A stretch of 64,000 nt of DNA, from the NCBI GenBank assembly GCA_033816765.1, contig CM066294.1, positions 124,001 through 188,000 on the forward strand, read 5' to 3'. The notes below the pieces were generated by a model that saw nothing but the letters and a program-made list of their open reading frames with translations, did not search any database and had not been told where the DNA came from. A program made the position numbers and the translations under genes. Shown here one piece after another: positions 22,960-34,992 of the stretch. Positions within the stretch are counted from its first letter, which is position 1. Each line of letters opens with the position of its first letter. The DNA comes from Nothopassalora personata. Lineage: Eukaryota; Ascomycota; Dothideomycetes; Mycosphaerellales; Mycosphaerellaceae.

Positions 22960-25900
22960 AAGAGTACTAGCCTAGAACTAGCTATAGATTAAATCCCATA
23001 ATCTCTTAGGATTCGGCGAGTATAGAGCTTTAGTTAAGATATCCGCTATTTCTTCTTTTATAGGGATATACTCTAGGCTTATAACTTTGTCTTATACATA
23101 TTCTCGGACTAAGTGATATTATATATTAATATACTTAGTCTTAGCGTAGTACTCGGAATTATTAGCTAGTTCTATTACGAGTTTAGAATCCGTAAAGATA
23201 GAATTAAGGCCCGTTTCTATCCCTATTTTAAGGTATAGATCTCTTAAAAAGAGAAACTATTTTATAGTCTCTTTTAGGGCTATTACTCGGCTTTGTAACT
23301 TAAAAGCGCGACCGATTTTCAAAGTATACTACGCTAACTTATAGGTGCTTTAGGTCCTAAGGTAGAAATATATCCCGTAGTACTTTTTCTAGTCGTGAAA
23401 TCACCCCCCTAAATAGTATTGCTTTAGCCTTTTAATAGGGATGGCGATTGTGCTTTTTAGACTAGATTTAGCTCGTAAGCCTTAGGTTCGTTTAAGTATT
23501 TCTAAATCCTATTAAGGGCTTAAAAATGTAAGCTACTGGGATTAGAAGCAAATTTAGCTACCTGCCCTACGGCGTAGCTAATATCTAGCCTAGTTTTAAT
23601 AGCTAGGTAGATTAAGGACCCGACTTTGGCTTGAAATAACGGAGTATCTTATAAACTAGCTTGTTCCTTATTTTTCTGTAGACGGAGGCTCTTTTCTATA
23701 GGGCTACTAACTGGATTTAGGCCTCTCTTATTGAATCTAGTAAGGATCTTATCTAAATACCCTTTTTAAGATAGGGTAATAGACTTACTTTTACAGTTAC
23801 GAGTAACCTCGATCCCTAGATAATAATTAACGTCGCCTAGATCGCTTAATTTAAGCGACTTAGAGAGCTTATCCGTTAGTTTCCTTATTAGTCCTAAATT
23901 ATAACTAAATATAAGCATATCGTCTACGTAGCATATTATTATAATGCCCTTATTAGCGCTCTTAAACGCCGCCTCGTCTTTCTTAAAAGGAACGAAGCCT
24001 AGTCTTTATAATCTAGACTTAAGGTATAAATACTATATTATCTAGTATTGTCTAGAGGCTTATTTTAAGCCGTACAGCGCCGTATTGAAACCACAAACCC
24101 TCGGAGTATTATCCTTAAAACCTAAAGGCTACTCTACGTGTAATTCTTTATCTATAGGGCTATTAGGGAACGCTGATTTAACGTCCTATTGTTGTATTTC
24201 GTAGTCGTTATAAGCCGTATAATAGAATAAAGAAGGCTAAGTTTTAGGACGATGAGTAGTACTAAAAGTCTCGTTATAATTTACTCCGGATATTTGTTTC
24301 AAGCCCTTTACGACCTACCGGCTCTTATATTTGATTATATTACCTTGAGCGTCGATTTTTGTCTTATAAACCTACCGTCCTTTAAGGGCTACGCGATCTT
24401 TAGGTAGATTAACTAAGTCCTTTTGAAGTTTTAAGCTTATTTCAGTCGTTAATTCCGGATTTTATTGACTCTAGCCATTTATTTTTTTCGGGCCTAGTTA
24501 TTACGTCTTTATTAGTAATAGGATCAGCGGTTTTTAGCCCGCTATAGTTAGCTAACAGCGCTAATTTGTCCTCCAATCTATCGTCTAGAAATATTTTAGA
24601 ACTAGAAGATAGATTATACAAAGTTATAATTTCTTTGCTATTACGATCGTTGTTTAAGACTCTAGTACTATTATTAACGCTATTACGATCGTAAGTAGTA
24701 TGTATCTCTATGAATAACTGGTCTACGTCCTTATTAATAAGGTCTAACGTAGTACGACGGTCAATAATGTTCCTGTTTAGAGAGTTTTGAGACAAATTTA
24801 CGCTAAAGTCGTAATTATTGAGGTTTATAGTAGGATTACGAGCCTCTACGCTATTGCTAGTATTTTTACTAGTATTTTCTATGTATTATCTTTAATTTAT
24901 CGGCTCGTTAGGCTTTATAGCTATTTGATATTATTTACTAGAAGTATTATAATCCTTGCTAAAAGTTTAACTTATTGTTTACCTCGAAATTGCAAAGTAT
25001 AGCCTATTCTTTAGTTTTAGGACTGCATAAATAGGTTCCCTACAAGACCTTTACGTCTCTAGCGAAAACAACATAAAATATATTAAGGTCTAGTAATTTA
25101 TAATTACCGTAATTAGTATAACTTAATAGAATAGCCTTATTAATAGGTGTCTCTATCTTTTTAGGCTAGGATTATGATAATCTATAAGGGAACTATGGAT
25201 TCTTGTATTACTTAGGTCGTGTTTAGTCCCGTACCTTAGTTTATAGGGTCTTTTAAACCCTAAACTAGAGTGCAGGGTTCTATTATAAATATAGGCCGCT
25301 ACTAAAACTACTTCCTCCTATAGATAACAAGGTAAATTAGCCTCGTATAACATCGCGCGTACTTTAGATATTATAGTACGATTGGGCCTTTCTATAATAG
25401 CGTTTTGTTTCGGACAAAAAGGGGCGCTAAATTTGCAAACTATAACGCTATTATCTAATAAGTTCTTTAAGTCTTCAGATAAGAATTCTAAGGGATTATC
25501 GGATTTTAAGACTTTAAGTCTAGGCCTTTTAGTGCTATTAGACGAAGAATTTTCCGTACGTACTTTAAAGGCTTTAAAAGACCAAAAAGTATCGGATTTA
25601 GACTGAATAATATCCGCCTCTATATATCTTAAATAATTATTGATAAAGCTAATAAAATAACGATATCCGCGATTAGTCCTAGGTTCTATAGACCCGTAAA
25701 TATTAAACTAACTTTATCTAGAAAGGCTTCTACTTTTATACTCTTATCACGATTAATTTTTCGAGTTGCTTTTGCTTTAGTATAAATTTTGTAATCTAAG
25801 AGCCTAGGATCGTATTTATATATCTTTACGCCTAATTTTTCGAAGGCGTTAGGATTAATATATCCTAGTCTTTTATACTAGATTAGCGAACTGTTTCCGC

Positions 25901-27109
25901 TAGAATTAATAGTATAGTACGTACTTTCTTTATATTTTTAGGGGGAAAAATAGCTATTTTATATAGAGATTTTTCCTTAATAGCTCTAGTTATAAGAGTA
26001 TTAAGTTGCTATATAAATTAATCACTCTACTCTTAAGACGAGTATAGCGGTCACGGGCGTCTAATTACGATGAGACTTATAAGACTTACGCCTGTTTCGG
26101 GCGTATAAAGGCAATCCTTTAGAAGGACTACCTTATTTGTATCTTTTAAACGTAATTTAATATTACTGCGCCCGTAAGAGATTAATTTACCGGCGTTTCC
26201 CTATTATAAAGTAGTTTTAATATCTTAAAACGTCGTAAAGTAATCCCTATTTACAATAATATACTAAGAAGCGCCCGAATCTAGAATAAAATTAGTAGAT
26301 TCTACGCTTTTAGCGCTATTATTATTATTATTAGCGGTTAAAACAGCTATATCTTCGCCCTTAGAGTACTCTAAATTAGAGAATAGTACTTCTACTTTGC
26401 TATCCTCGTTAGAATCAGCGAATAAAACGTCGCTATCCTCTTTAGTATCCTTATTTTTGGACTTATAAGTATTATTACTTTTCTTAAAAGTCCTAATTAA
26501 TAGATTGGGATACTTCTTAAAATACGTAGATTTGTCGTGTCCTTTTCTATCGTAGTAAGAACACTTTTTAATTTCAATTAATGTATTTAGAACCCTTATT
26601 TCCCGGCCTTTTAGGCCCGTGATGTTTTTAAGTTTTACTCTTAGAGTTATCTAGGAATAACGCGCTATCTTCTTTATCTTTAGCGCTATATCTACGAGAC
26701 TCGTCTAGTAGATTACTGAATAATTATCTGAGAGTAAATGCCTCTATATTTGCTCTTAGACTTTAACTTATAGACGTAATAAAAGACTCGTATTCGTGCG
26801 TTACGTTATTTAAAGTCTAAGCTATAATAATAACTTACTTAATAAGTTCTATACCCTTAGACTTGATATCGTTATAAAGACAGCAAATAGTAGTTATATA
26901 TTTCTCTATCGAGTTATTACTTTTAGAGAGCGTAGTATTTAAAAGCTCTCTTAAAGGTAAGAACGAGGGATTCAACCCTTTAGGGCTATATAAATCCTTC
27001 AAGGTATTCTACGCTTCTAAGGCCGTATTGTTAGTTTGTATTAGTAATAAAGGCCCGTCCTCGATAGATAACCTAATAACGGCGAGGGCTTTTTGCTTTA
27101 TTTCTTCCT
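22960..27109 (-). pseudogene. Copia-3b gag-pol remnant, better preserved sister of Copia-3a
   Basis: Inverted copy of the Copia-3a coding region. From right to left: gag (about 27080-26570) with zinc knuckle KCSYYDRKGHDKSTYF (26525-26566, first Cys kept, two others Tyr); protease FILDSGAS (about 26270-26295, DSG intact); integrase with the Asp region and FCPKQNAIIERPN-like text near 25390-25440; linker open 24442-24795 (DVDQLFIEIHTTYDRNS...ALLANYSGLK); RT with CYVDD intact (23919-23930); complete RNase H ending ELANNSEYYAKTKYINIQYH and EYIPIKEEIADILTKAL (about 23000-23180). It retains the RNase H end lost from Copia-3a. The 3' LTR is missing. Plus-strand open frames at 24787-25002 and 25382-25606 are shadows. 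Confidence 0.88.
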
Positions 27110-27620
27110 TATTAATTTATAAGCTTTAAATAAATAGCTACTTAACAAAGTGCTCTTAGCTATAAAGTGGATATAAACTACTATTACTAATAGTAGTTAC
27201 TATCTTAGTTATAATTCTAACATAGTAGAATACTGGAACTTTTGTTCATAACGCTATAAATAACTTGACTATAGCCGTAGGAAGCTGGGGCCGGACTAGT
27301 GGCTCCGAACACTGTTAGAACATATTAGTTCCTAATGATTCTCAAATCTAGAACGCTCTAGGCGGTCTAGAAGTTAAGTTATAGAATTAAATAGAATGTT
27401 CTCGTTATAACTTCTTACAAATCCACTTCTAAGAATATATACGCCTACGTAATAGATCACGTGGCATAGAAGGTTCTAGGAGTCTATAATTGAGTATATA
27501 TAACAGTAGAATTAGCCCTCTAGATAGGCACAAGTAACGAAGCAATTTCTACTACGCTTACTACCATTATTATATCTACTACTGACCTGTTATACCTACT
27601 GTTTACTACAAATCCTAACA
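27110..27620 (-). repeat. Copia-3b 5' LTR, also abutting a Copia-2-type 3' end
   Basis: In minus orientation it begins TGTTAGGATT and ends GCTTATAAATTAATA (511 bp), colinear with both Copia-3a LTRs. On its right, a polypurine complement (GCCCCTTAGC) and internal sequence of another element follow directly, so one LTR separates two internal regions. This layout can arise from tandem insertion or LTR recombination. Confidence 0.8.
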
Positions 27621-28300
27621 GCCCCTTAGCTTATATACTTTATAGGTAAATAAGCTATTTTACTATATAATTGTACGATCTTATAGCTTATACGCGCCCT
27701 AGGCTACTCTCCTCTCTATTTATCATCCAATTATCTACTATTATAACGGTAGTATTCTCTTACTATATATTACTGTAGCTCTTTTATAAACTACATAGTA
27801 GGCTACAAAGTTAGCGTAAGAGCAAATATATTTAGGTAAGGGTACTTGTTACGGGTGAACGACGTATACACTGAAGTTCTCTAAAGTTTATAATAAGTTC
27901 GATATAGAAGAAAGGGGAAGTTACACGCTGTCCGAAGAAAAGGTGTCGGAAAGCAATCCGAACGCATAGGCGTAGCCTATGCTAAGAAACAGGGGCCCGC
28001 CCCTTACAGTACTAAACCCTTACTACATATTTATCCTTACTATGTTCTTACATTATATATAATTAACCTATACATAAGGTTATAATTAGTATAAGTTATT
28101 AGTAGCATAGCTAAAGCAGTCTTATTGTACTAATCTCTTTAGCGTACATCTACTCTATCTACTAGTAAAGATATAAGGTTATAGGTTTAAGTAATAGATG
28201 GTTATTCTATTACATTATTACTCCGCTTAATTTATACATTCTAATTACCGTATCTACTTTTGCTAGTATATATAAGCTCTAGGTTATTTCCGTTATATAA
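27621..28300 (-). mobile_element. 3'-end fragment related to Copia-2, split by a solo LTR
   Basis: Aligns with the 3' region of Copia-2 (7078-7470): CCCTTAGCT, TAGGTAAATAAGCT, AGCTCTTTTATAAACT-ACA-TAG, AAGTTAGCGTAAG, then after the solo LTR CCTTACTA-TATTTAT and ATATAAGGTTATAGG. The part matching the B-box string of Copia-2 is RIP-altered here. Beyond about 28300 similarity is lost. No coding part of this element is attached. Confidence 0.6.
27847..28008. mobile_element. 162-bp solo LTR with GTACT target duplication
   Basis: Starts TGTTACGGGTGAACG and ends GGGCCCGCCCCTTACA. GTACT stands on both sides (27842-27846 and 28009-28013), and removing the insert restores continuity with the Copia-2-like flank. 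CpA and TpG are common inside, unlike the flanks. It contains the perfect palindrome GCATAGGC-GTA-GCCTATGC. No internal or second LTR is present. Its small size, below the length usually needed for RIP, may explain why it is clean. Confidence 0.8.
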
Positions 28301-28699
28301 CCGAGTGCTTACTACTTGTAGTAAGATAGGTATTCTAGTTCACTATAGACTTCTTATTATATACTATAAGGTAGTAGTTACTATAACAGTAACACTAGAC
28401 TATAGTATATAGGCTCGTCCCTACTATAGAGTTAACCTTTAGCTAAAGGAGCTCTATAATAGGTAATACTAAAGTAACGCTATTAGAAACTAATTAATGT
28501 ACTTTTAGAGTGTGTTACTTTCTCCCCCTTTAAAGGTTATTACTATAGTAGTAGCCTTATTCTTTTACTCTATATAAAGTTATAACTAGTATAACGAACG
28601 CTCGTACGTATATAAGAGGATACGCTAGTAACTAGCGGAGATATAATCTCGGCTATAATAGAAGGAGTACAATAAGCTAGATAAGAATACTCTTAGGAA

Positions 28700-30150
28700 T
28701 TGTTACTATTCTCTAGGACTGTCTTAACTGTAATACTAGTATTAGCATTAATAAAAAGAAGGTTTATAGAGAGAGGTCTCTTTTTATATAGTTCTACTAC
28801 TACTACTTTAGTAATAATTCATTGAGCGGTCTAGGAATTAGTAAAAAAATATATTCACCTAAGGCCCTTATTTATAGGTAAAGGTAGGTACTCTACTAGG
28901 GAGTATTAAGTAGACTCTTAGTAGAAGACTCGTTTGTAAAGGTTATAGAGACTAATTGGCTTTATTATACTATAGAGGCGATATCTTATATCTACTTAAG
29001 GTATTATTTAGTAAGCTTAGTGAGTAATTGAATAGTAAGGTAGAAGTGCTAGCTAAGATTATTATACTTAGTATAGTAATATCTAAGCATTTTACTCTAT
29101 AAGACTAGCTAGTCTAAGTACTAATTATTAATTCGTTGTATTAAGCTCTTTTATAGCCTAGATTATTATAAAAGGTAACGCTACCCTAAGCTAAGTTAGA
29201 GTAGTAATATGTACCTCTAGTACTACCTCTACTTCTTTAGTTTATATAAGCTAAGAAGTTATATAACGGGGATTAATACTTTAATATTAAAAAGATTAAT
29301 TTTATCTTACTAGTACGCTAAATGTCTAATTCTCAAACCTATTGTATAGATAGGATTATTGGCTATTAGCTAGGGCATTCCCTATAAAAAAATCCTACTT
29401 AGGTAACGAAGTGTAAAGTTTAGGCTTATAAATATTATTAAAGGCGACGCTATTTAGGCCTTTACTCTTCTCTTAAACTTAATAAAAGGTCGTTATATAA
29501 TAACCTATAACTAGATAATGTCTATAAAGAGATATATAAGCTACGGGGTAATAAGGACAAGGAGGTCCTAGAGTTTAATCTACTTAAAACGCCTATAGAG
29601 TTCTATACCGATAGAGGACAAGACCGTAAAGTACTAGGTAAAGAGGGGTAAGTTTAGGCTCCTACATAAGGCTAAAGTTAAGGATAGGCTACTCTATAGG
29701 AGGATAACGGCCCTATAGATAATAATACTACTACCGATCAAGAAGAAGAACACTTACGACGGTCTATACTAGTTATATAGTAGCCAGAACGGCTAAGAGA
29801 AGAGTTACGGCTAGTAAATTATAGGACGGCCTACTAGAACTTATAATAAGGTTATAAACGGAGATTACGCTAGGAAATAGTACGATACTACATAAGAAAA
29901 CTTTAGGTTCTTAGAATTAACCGGGACTTAGACTAAATAGAATATATCTAGCGGAGTAAGCTTTGTTATTCTAAAGTAGAAGTTTTAGGTAAAGATCTTA
30001 CCTAAAGAACGACTAGATAAGTGTAAGGCGATACGTATCTAGTACAAAAGGGATTTATGTAATAACATAGTCTCAATTACTTTAAGACCTTTAGCCCTAT
30101 AGTTATTATAGGTAAGTAACGTATATACTAAAGCTCTATGTAGTATTTGC
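28700..30150 (+). pseudogene. Unrecognised decayed reading frame
   Basis: Bridging TAG codons, a plus-strand frame runs from about 29330 to 29960. It reads MSNSQTYCIDRIIGY, VTKCKV-AYKYY, YSSLKLNKRSLYNN, KEIYKLRGNKDKEVLEFNLL, TPIEFYTDRGQDRKVLGKEG, NGPIDNNTTTDQEEEHLRRS, PERLREELRLVNYRTAY and VLRINRDLD. The composition (charged, helical, with an acidic spacer) is protein-like and does not match copia, gypsy or LINE domains. Upstream (28900-29300) related coding-like text occurs in shifting frames. A fungal tyrosine-recombinase/FluG-domain protein was considered, but no catalytic R..H..Y set is visible. It could be a relic host or transposon gene. Confidence 0.35.
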
Positions 30151-30870
30151 TAAGTTTAATACTAAAGAAAGAAGAAGTTAGACGTAGTCCAAAATAAAGT
30201 GACTAGAGACTAGTCCGGGGTATAGGCGTATAGGAGTAGCTAGTACTTAGATACTAGGGCTCGCTCCTTATGTTACCCCCCTTCTCCCCCTTACTCCTCT
30301 CCTCCGCCGTCTATAGTATAGACCCTACCGCTTACGCCTAGGTTCTACCTACCTATAAGTCGTACCTATTTTCCTTATTATTATCCTACCTTATTCGTTA
30401 GCTTAGCGCTGCCATTAATCTCGCTTACTAACATCGTCTTACTATTATTACCTTTACCTATTATAAGGAATATAATCGGAAGCTTTCGAAAGCTATTACT
30501 TTATTATTAGGATATTATTAGGTTTCTCCTCCCGTTCCCGTAGGTATCATTACGTAGCTACGTGTAAGGTTTTAGTATTATTCTTTAGGTAATAATAGCT
30601 CGATAATAGCTATTATTAGTAGTAAATAATAGGGCCTCTAGGGTATATCTTCCTACTTGCGCTCTTTTTATTCTTTTTCTTCTCCTTAACTACCTACTAG
30701 TAAGCGTAAGTACTCTCTATCCTCCGGCTAACACTACAATACTTTAAAATACCTACTTTTCTAAATCCTTTTCTTAGCGTTTCCTACGGGTTCCGATAAT
30801 ACTAATAGGGTCCCGTAGATACGTTCTAGAACTTACCTATACCTCCTTATTTTTCTCTAACGTATCGGTA
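30151..30870. other. Unclassified sequence left of Gypsy-1, no gene seen
   Basis: Pyrimidine-rich tracts (about 30280-30310) and TpA-rich sequence. In Gypsy-2 and Gypsy-3 an LTR and polypurine tract lie just before the accessory ORF, but neither is recognisable here, so the left end of Gypsy-1 is deleted or replaced. Confidence 0.45.
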
Positions 30871-30873
30871 ACA

Positions 30874-31400
30874 ACGTCTTCTTCTTTTCAATCTAAGTCT
30901 ACTTCTTATCGTAAGAAGAAAGCTTAGTAAATTTTTTAAGACGGTAAAACTATGATACGTCCGTACAATTCTTATTAGAATGAGGGCCGCGTATATAAAG
31001 TGCACATCTTATCTGGTCGTTACTTAGAATGTTAGTAACAAAATCTAAAGAGTTGTAATACGAGGGTAACGGAGGGCGAATAGGAACGCTTATTAATTTA
31101 GCGGAAAAGGTTATTACGGGAGCTAGATACTACAAAGAAGGTTCTTAGTAGTAGGTAGGAGGCCTTAATAAAGGAGATACATCTTTATAAGCAATTAGAT
31201 ACGGTTAACTAGAAGGTTATAGAAGAGGATCCGGAGGCGTAAAAATTCGCTATCGTAGATACGGATCCTAGTATTATTAGCTTATCCTTATCTCCTTAGA
31301 CGTAGAGTGCGGTTGATAGTCTTTATAATAATTTCTAGCTTTCTCCTTCTAGCGAGACGGTACTATTAGTAGCTTAGACGTCTTCTTCTTAAGGAATATA
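30874..31400 (+). pseudogene. Gypsy-1 accessory ORF (Cys-rich, coiled-coil), antisense to pol
   Basis: Colinear with the frames at 35512 and 55557. The start codon position is ACG (30874) where the others have ATG, followed by the same SSSF-type beginning. A decayed Cys-rich part (about 30940-31040, HILSGRYLEC) is followed by a heptad-like helix: LLRELDTTKKVLSS, EALIKEIHLYKQLDTVN, KVIEED. The C-terminus (FAIVDTDPSIISLSLSP) is rich in Asp and Ser. All stops are TAG or TAA compatible with former CAG/CAA/TGG. It lies downstream of the chromodomain and on the opposite strand to gypsy pol. Role unknown; the Cys pattern suggests zinc or nucleic-acid binding. Confidence 0.65.
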
Positions 31401-31432
31401 AGTTTATTAGTTTCTCCTGGATTTTATTAATT

Positions 31433-31557
31433 GGCTAAGTGGCTTAGTAGTAGAGCGTAGGGTTATAGTCTACGTGTCTATGAAATCCCCTTTGCCCTTA
31501 GGTAACAGATTATAGGTAGTATCCCTAAGTTACTAGGTGTAATTCCCGTCTTAGTTA
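31433..31557 (+). tRNA. Intron-containing tRNA-like gene inside Gypsy-1
   Basis: Folds by eye as a tRNA. Acceptor GGCTAAG pairs with CTTAGTT (two G-T pairs). The D arm is GCTT-AGTAGTA-GAGC, plainly a RIP form of GCTC-AGTGGTA-GAGC. The anticodon stem is TAGGG with CCCTA, split by an intron-like insert of about 53 nt after position 37 (31469-31521). A degraded T arm (loop TGTAATT) is followed by discriminator A. The loop reads TT-ATA-G; anticodon ATA could be GTA (Tyr) before a TG-to-TA change. A run of six T follows at 31611-31616. It is surely not functional now, since the T stem is broken. Confidence 0.55.
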
Positions 31558-31639
31558 CTTTAGTACGGAGAACTAATATACTCGCATATGTTAGCTTCTC
31601 TATATTACCTTTTTTATGTATATACTCCTAGATCTTCTA

Positions 31640-34600
31640 CTAACAGTTTCGTAGGTATTTTTTTAGTTCCTAGGTATTTTCTAATTTGTCGTATCCTTTC
31701 TATTTAATAAGGTATCGCTAACCTCTCTTATCTAGGATTCTTTTAACTTTAAATTCGTTTTCTACTTCCGGCTTAAAATAGAAGCTTTCTTAGTAGAGTG
31801 TTTTAGCGTCTATAGGTTCTAACTTAGAGATATAGAAGACTAGATAGATCTTTACGCCGGGTAGTAGTCGTAAGCGGTAGATAACTAATCCTATGACTTC
31901 GTTAATAAAAAATAGTCCAAACTTAACGTAATCTAGTTTCTTAGTCTTTCTTCTTATTCTTAAGTTTTTTATAAGAAGATAGACCTTGTCCCCCTTCTTT
32001 AGTAGAGGTGCTATTTTTCTTATCTCTTAACGTTATTAAGACAGTTTTTACTATGTATCTTTAATTACCTTACGTAGTTCTTTATTCACTTCCTTAAGAG
32101 TATCCGTCGTTACGATTATTTTCCTTATAATATAGGGAATTGTACATCCTTATCACCTAATATCTATACAATATTATTATACTCTCTTATATTAGTACTA
32201 AGACTTCTATTAGGGGTTGTCTTTAGTATCTTATGTTATACTAGTTCTTTTCCTTCTATATAGTTCCTTCTTTAGCTTAGCTCGTCGGCGTAGCTATTCT
32301 CTTTTTAGAGTATATTTACTTTTAAACTTCTACTACCCTAGTAGCTCTAACTAGCGGGCCTACCTTTAGGTAAGTTCTTTTATTATCGTAAAGTACGTAA
32401 GATTCTTATACTTAGAAAGAATCGTTTACTCTAGTAGGTCCTCGATATATACTCTCTAATGCTATATCGCGGTACTAATAGCTAGAAGCTCTTTATTATA
32501 GATATCGTAGTTCTATTCTGCTATAGTTATTTTCCGGGAGTAATAGGCTACTAGGTGTCTCTACCTATTATATGTTTATATTAAATACGTGTCTATTGCT
32601 ATATTAGACGTATTGGTCTTAATATAGACTTCCTTACTACTATAAAATAGTTAAAGCGTAGGGGCTAAAGCACATTATTCTTTAAGTCAATTAAATGCTT
32701 TAGTCTATTCTTTTCTCTATTTCTACTTCACGTCTTTTCTCGTAAGTATCGTTATTAGTACTACTATCTTTACGTATTCCTTAATAAGTTTTCGGTTATA
32801 GTTTACTAGCCTAAGGAATAATTATACGTCCTTAACTGTGTTTAGTTCTAGCTAATCTCTAATTGACTATATCTTCCTAAATTTAATTACTATCTCTATT
32901 ATACTAATAATAAAGCCTAAGAACTTAACTTCTTTCTTATAGAATTTGCATTTCTTAGGTATCGTCTTAACTCCTAAACGCATTAGTCGTTTGAACACGT
33001 CCTAGACCTACTATATATAATTCTAAAGGGATTCTTTCGTGCAGACTAGTACATCGTCTATATAGGTAATAACGTATACGTCGAGTAGGTCTCTAAGCCT
33101 TTCGTTAATAAGGTCCTAGTAGGATACGGGTATATTAGTTAATTCTATTAGTATAACTAAGAATTTGTAAAGTCCGTATCTTATCCTAAAAGCGGGTTTC
33201 TACTCTTCTCCTTCCGCTATTTGTATAGTATAGAAGATATCTCGTAGGTTAATCTTCGTATACTAGTCTAATCTAGTTAATCTATCTTATACTTCTTTAA
33301 TATTAGGTAGTAGATATCGGTTTTTAATCGTAATCTCTTCTAACTTTCTATAGTCTTATACGAGTCGTAACTTCCCGTTTACTTTTAGAACGAATATATA
33401 TAGAGTTCCTATACTCGAGGTAGATCTTCTTATCTATCCCTTAGCTAGCTTCTCCTTTAGCTATTCTCGTAGGGTCTATAGTTCCTCTTAGACATTTAAT
33501 ATAGGGGTCCCTATAGAGGCTCTTTCCCTAGCTAAATATTAATCTTATAATCCTATAGGCGGTACTTAGGAGGGGCGTCTTTACCTCCCTCCTCTTTAAA
33601 GAGTCGCGACTGCTTACGATACTCCTTAGAGATACTTAGCTCTAAGATGCTAGTATCCTTTAATAGTGCGTTACTTCTATTACTACTAGTAACTTCGTAA
33701 CCCGGCGGCCTTACGCTAGTATCTTCCCCGGTCGAAGGTGGTTCTTCTATCCTTCTAGTCGGTATAAGCTATATTATATTTAGCTATCTCTTTACCTTAT
33801 CTACTGGTAAACGCTACTACTACGTAGGCTAAATGTCGATAACGCAATTATATTCCCTAAATATAAGTACTCCTCTCTTCTATTCAAATATTAGATTATA
33901 CTTTCTTAACTAAGGTATACTTAATACGATCTTATAACTAGCTATATTAGTAATATCTAAGATAATTTCCTCGTAGTACTATTAGATTACTAGTAGTAGC
34001 GGTATTGTCTCTGGCTCTATACTAGGTAAGGATAATCCGTCTACCGCAATTAATTTATACCCTTTTTCATTCTTTCTTTCGGGTTATAATCCCTCTAGTC
34101 CTTATTAATGTTTTAGAGGTAAAATTTCCGCTTACTCTAGAATTAATTATAACCTTAGTCCTATAACTATTAACGATTACTTATGTTTAGAAGACTACTT
34201 CTACTACTAGTAATACGTAATCTATTCCTATGTTATATAACTCCCTTTAGTTACTTATTCCTAGGGAGTCGATCCTTTTCCCTATTCGTACGTAGAACGT
34301 AGTACTTTATGTCCCGAGGCCTCCGCCTAAAGCTAGCGTAATCCTTTCTATATCCGTACTTATCTTAAGTAACGTTACTAGATCTTTTACGTTTCTAAGT
34401 AGAGTACGCGTACGTTTTACACTATATTACGTAATTTATACAATGTAAATATTCCTAATAGTATAATGTATCTCGTGTTTATAATCCGGCTTCCTATAGG
34501 TAGTTGTTTATTAACTACTATCGCTAGATTTTTATTAACGCTTATAGTTAGATATGGCTAAGCTATTACTTATAGTACGTTAAGGACCTTATAAAACTCG

Positions 34601-34992
34601 TAAGGATATAGTATTTGTCGTCCTAATATTCTTAGTAGGAATTTCTTATGCCTTCCTAATCCAATTATACTATATAGCTTCTTTAGTATATCGATCGTAA
34701 AGGATGTTTATTTATTACCGTCGTTAGTATTACTATCTTCTCCTTTAAAGGAATCTTCTTCGCTTTATTCTTCTAGATCCTAATCTTCTTTAATAGTATC
34801 TAGCCTAGTAGTTTCTTAACTTTCTTTCTATAGTTCTAGTAACGACAATCTATTCTATCCTAGGTCTTAGTTTTCTTTATCGTCTTTATCGTTATTAGAA
34901 TAGGATTCGTTAATATCTACTTCTCGAAGCGTAGCGTCTTACTTATATATTGCTCCTAGGGTCCCTCGTAGTTAATAAGGCTAATACCCTAC
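31640..34992 (-). pseudogene. Gypsy-1 pol (Ty3/gypsy chromovirus), internally deleted
   Basis: From right to left: protease context with NSR (34136-34144) where DSG is expected; RT with GKLRLVQDYRKLEEITIKNRY-type text and YIDD intact (33053-33064), KFLGFII; RNase H (about 32400-33000); remains of integrase; and a chromodomain (about 31690-31800, FKVKRILDKRG...GYDKLENT). Compared with Gypsy-2, about 0.77 kb is missing at about 32119, removing the integrase zinc finger and most of the DDE core. The right end (34992) stops within the gag-protease linker, where the LTR of Gypsy-2 begins, so gag and the 5' LTR are absent. Chromodomains of this class usually steer integration to marked chromatin. 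Confidence 0.88.

Noticed and set aside
24787..25606. Plus-strand open frames 24787-25002 and 25382-25606
   Set aside because: Antisense shadows of the Copia-3b linker and integrase coding sequence.
28700..30150. Starship captain / FluG-domain tyrosine recombinase
   Set aside because: Composition was suggestive, but no conserved R-H-R-Y residues could be located and no element boundary was seen.
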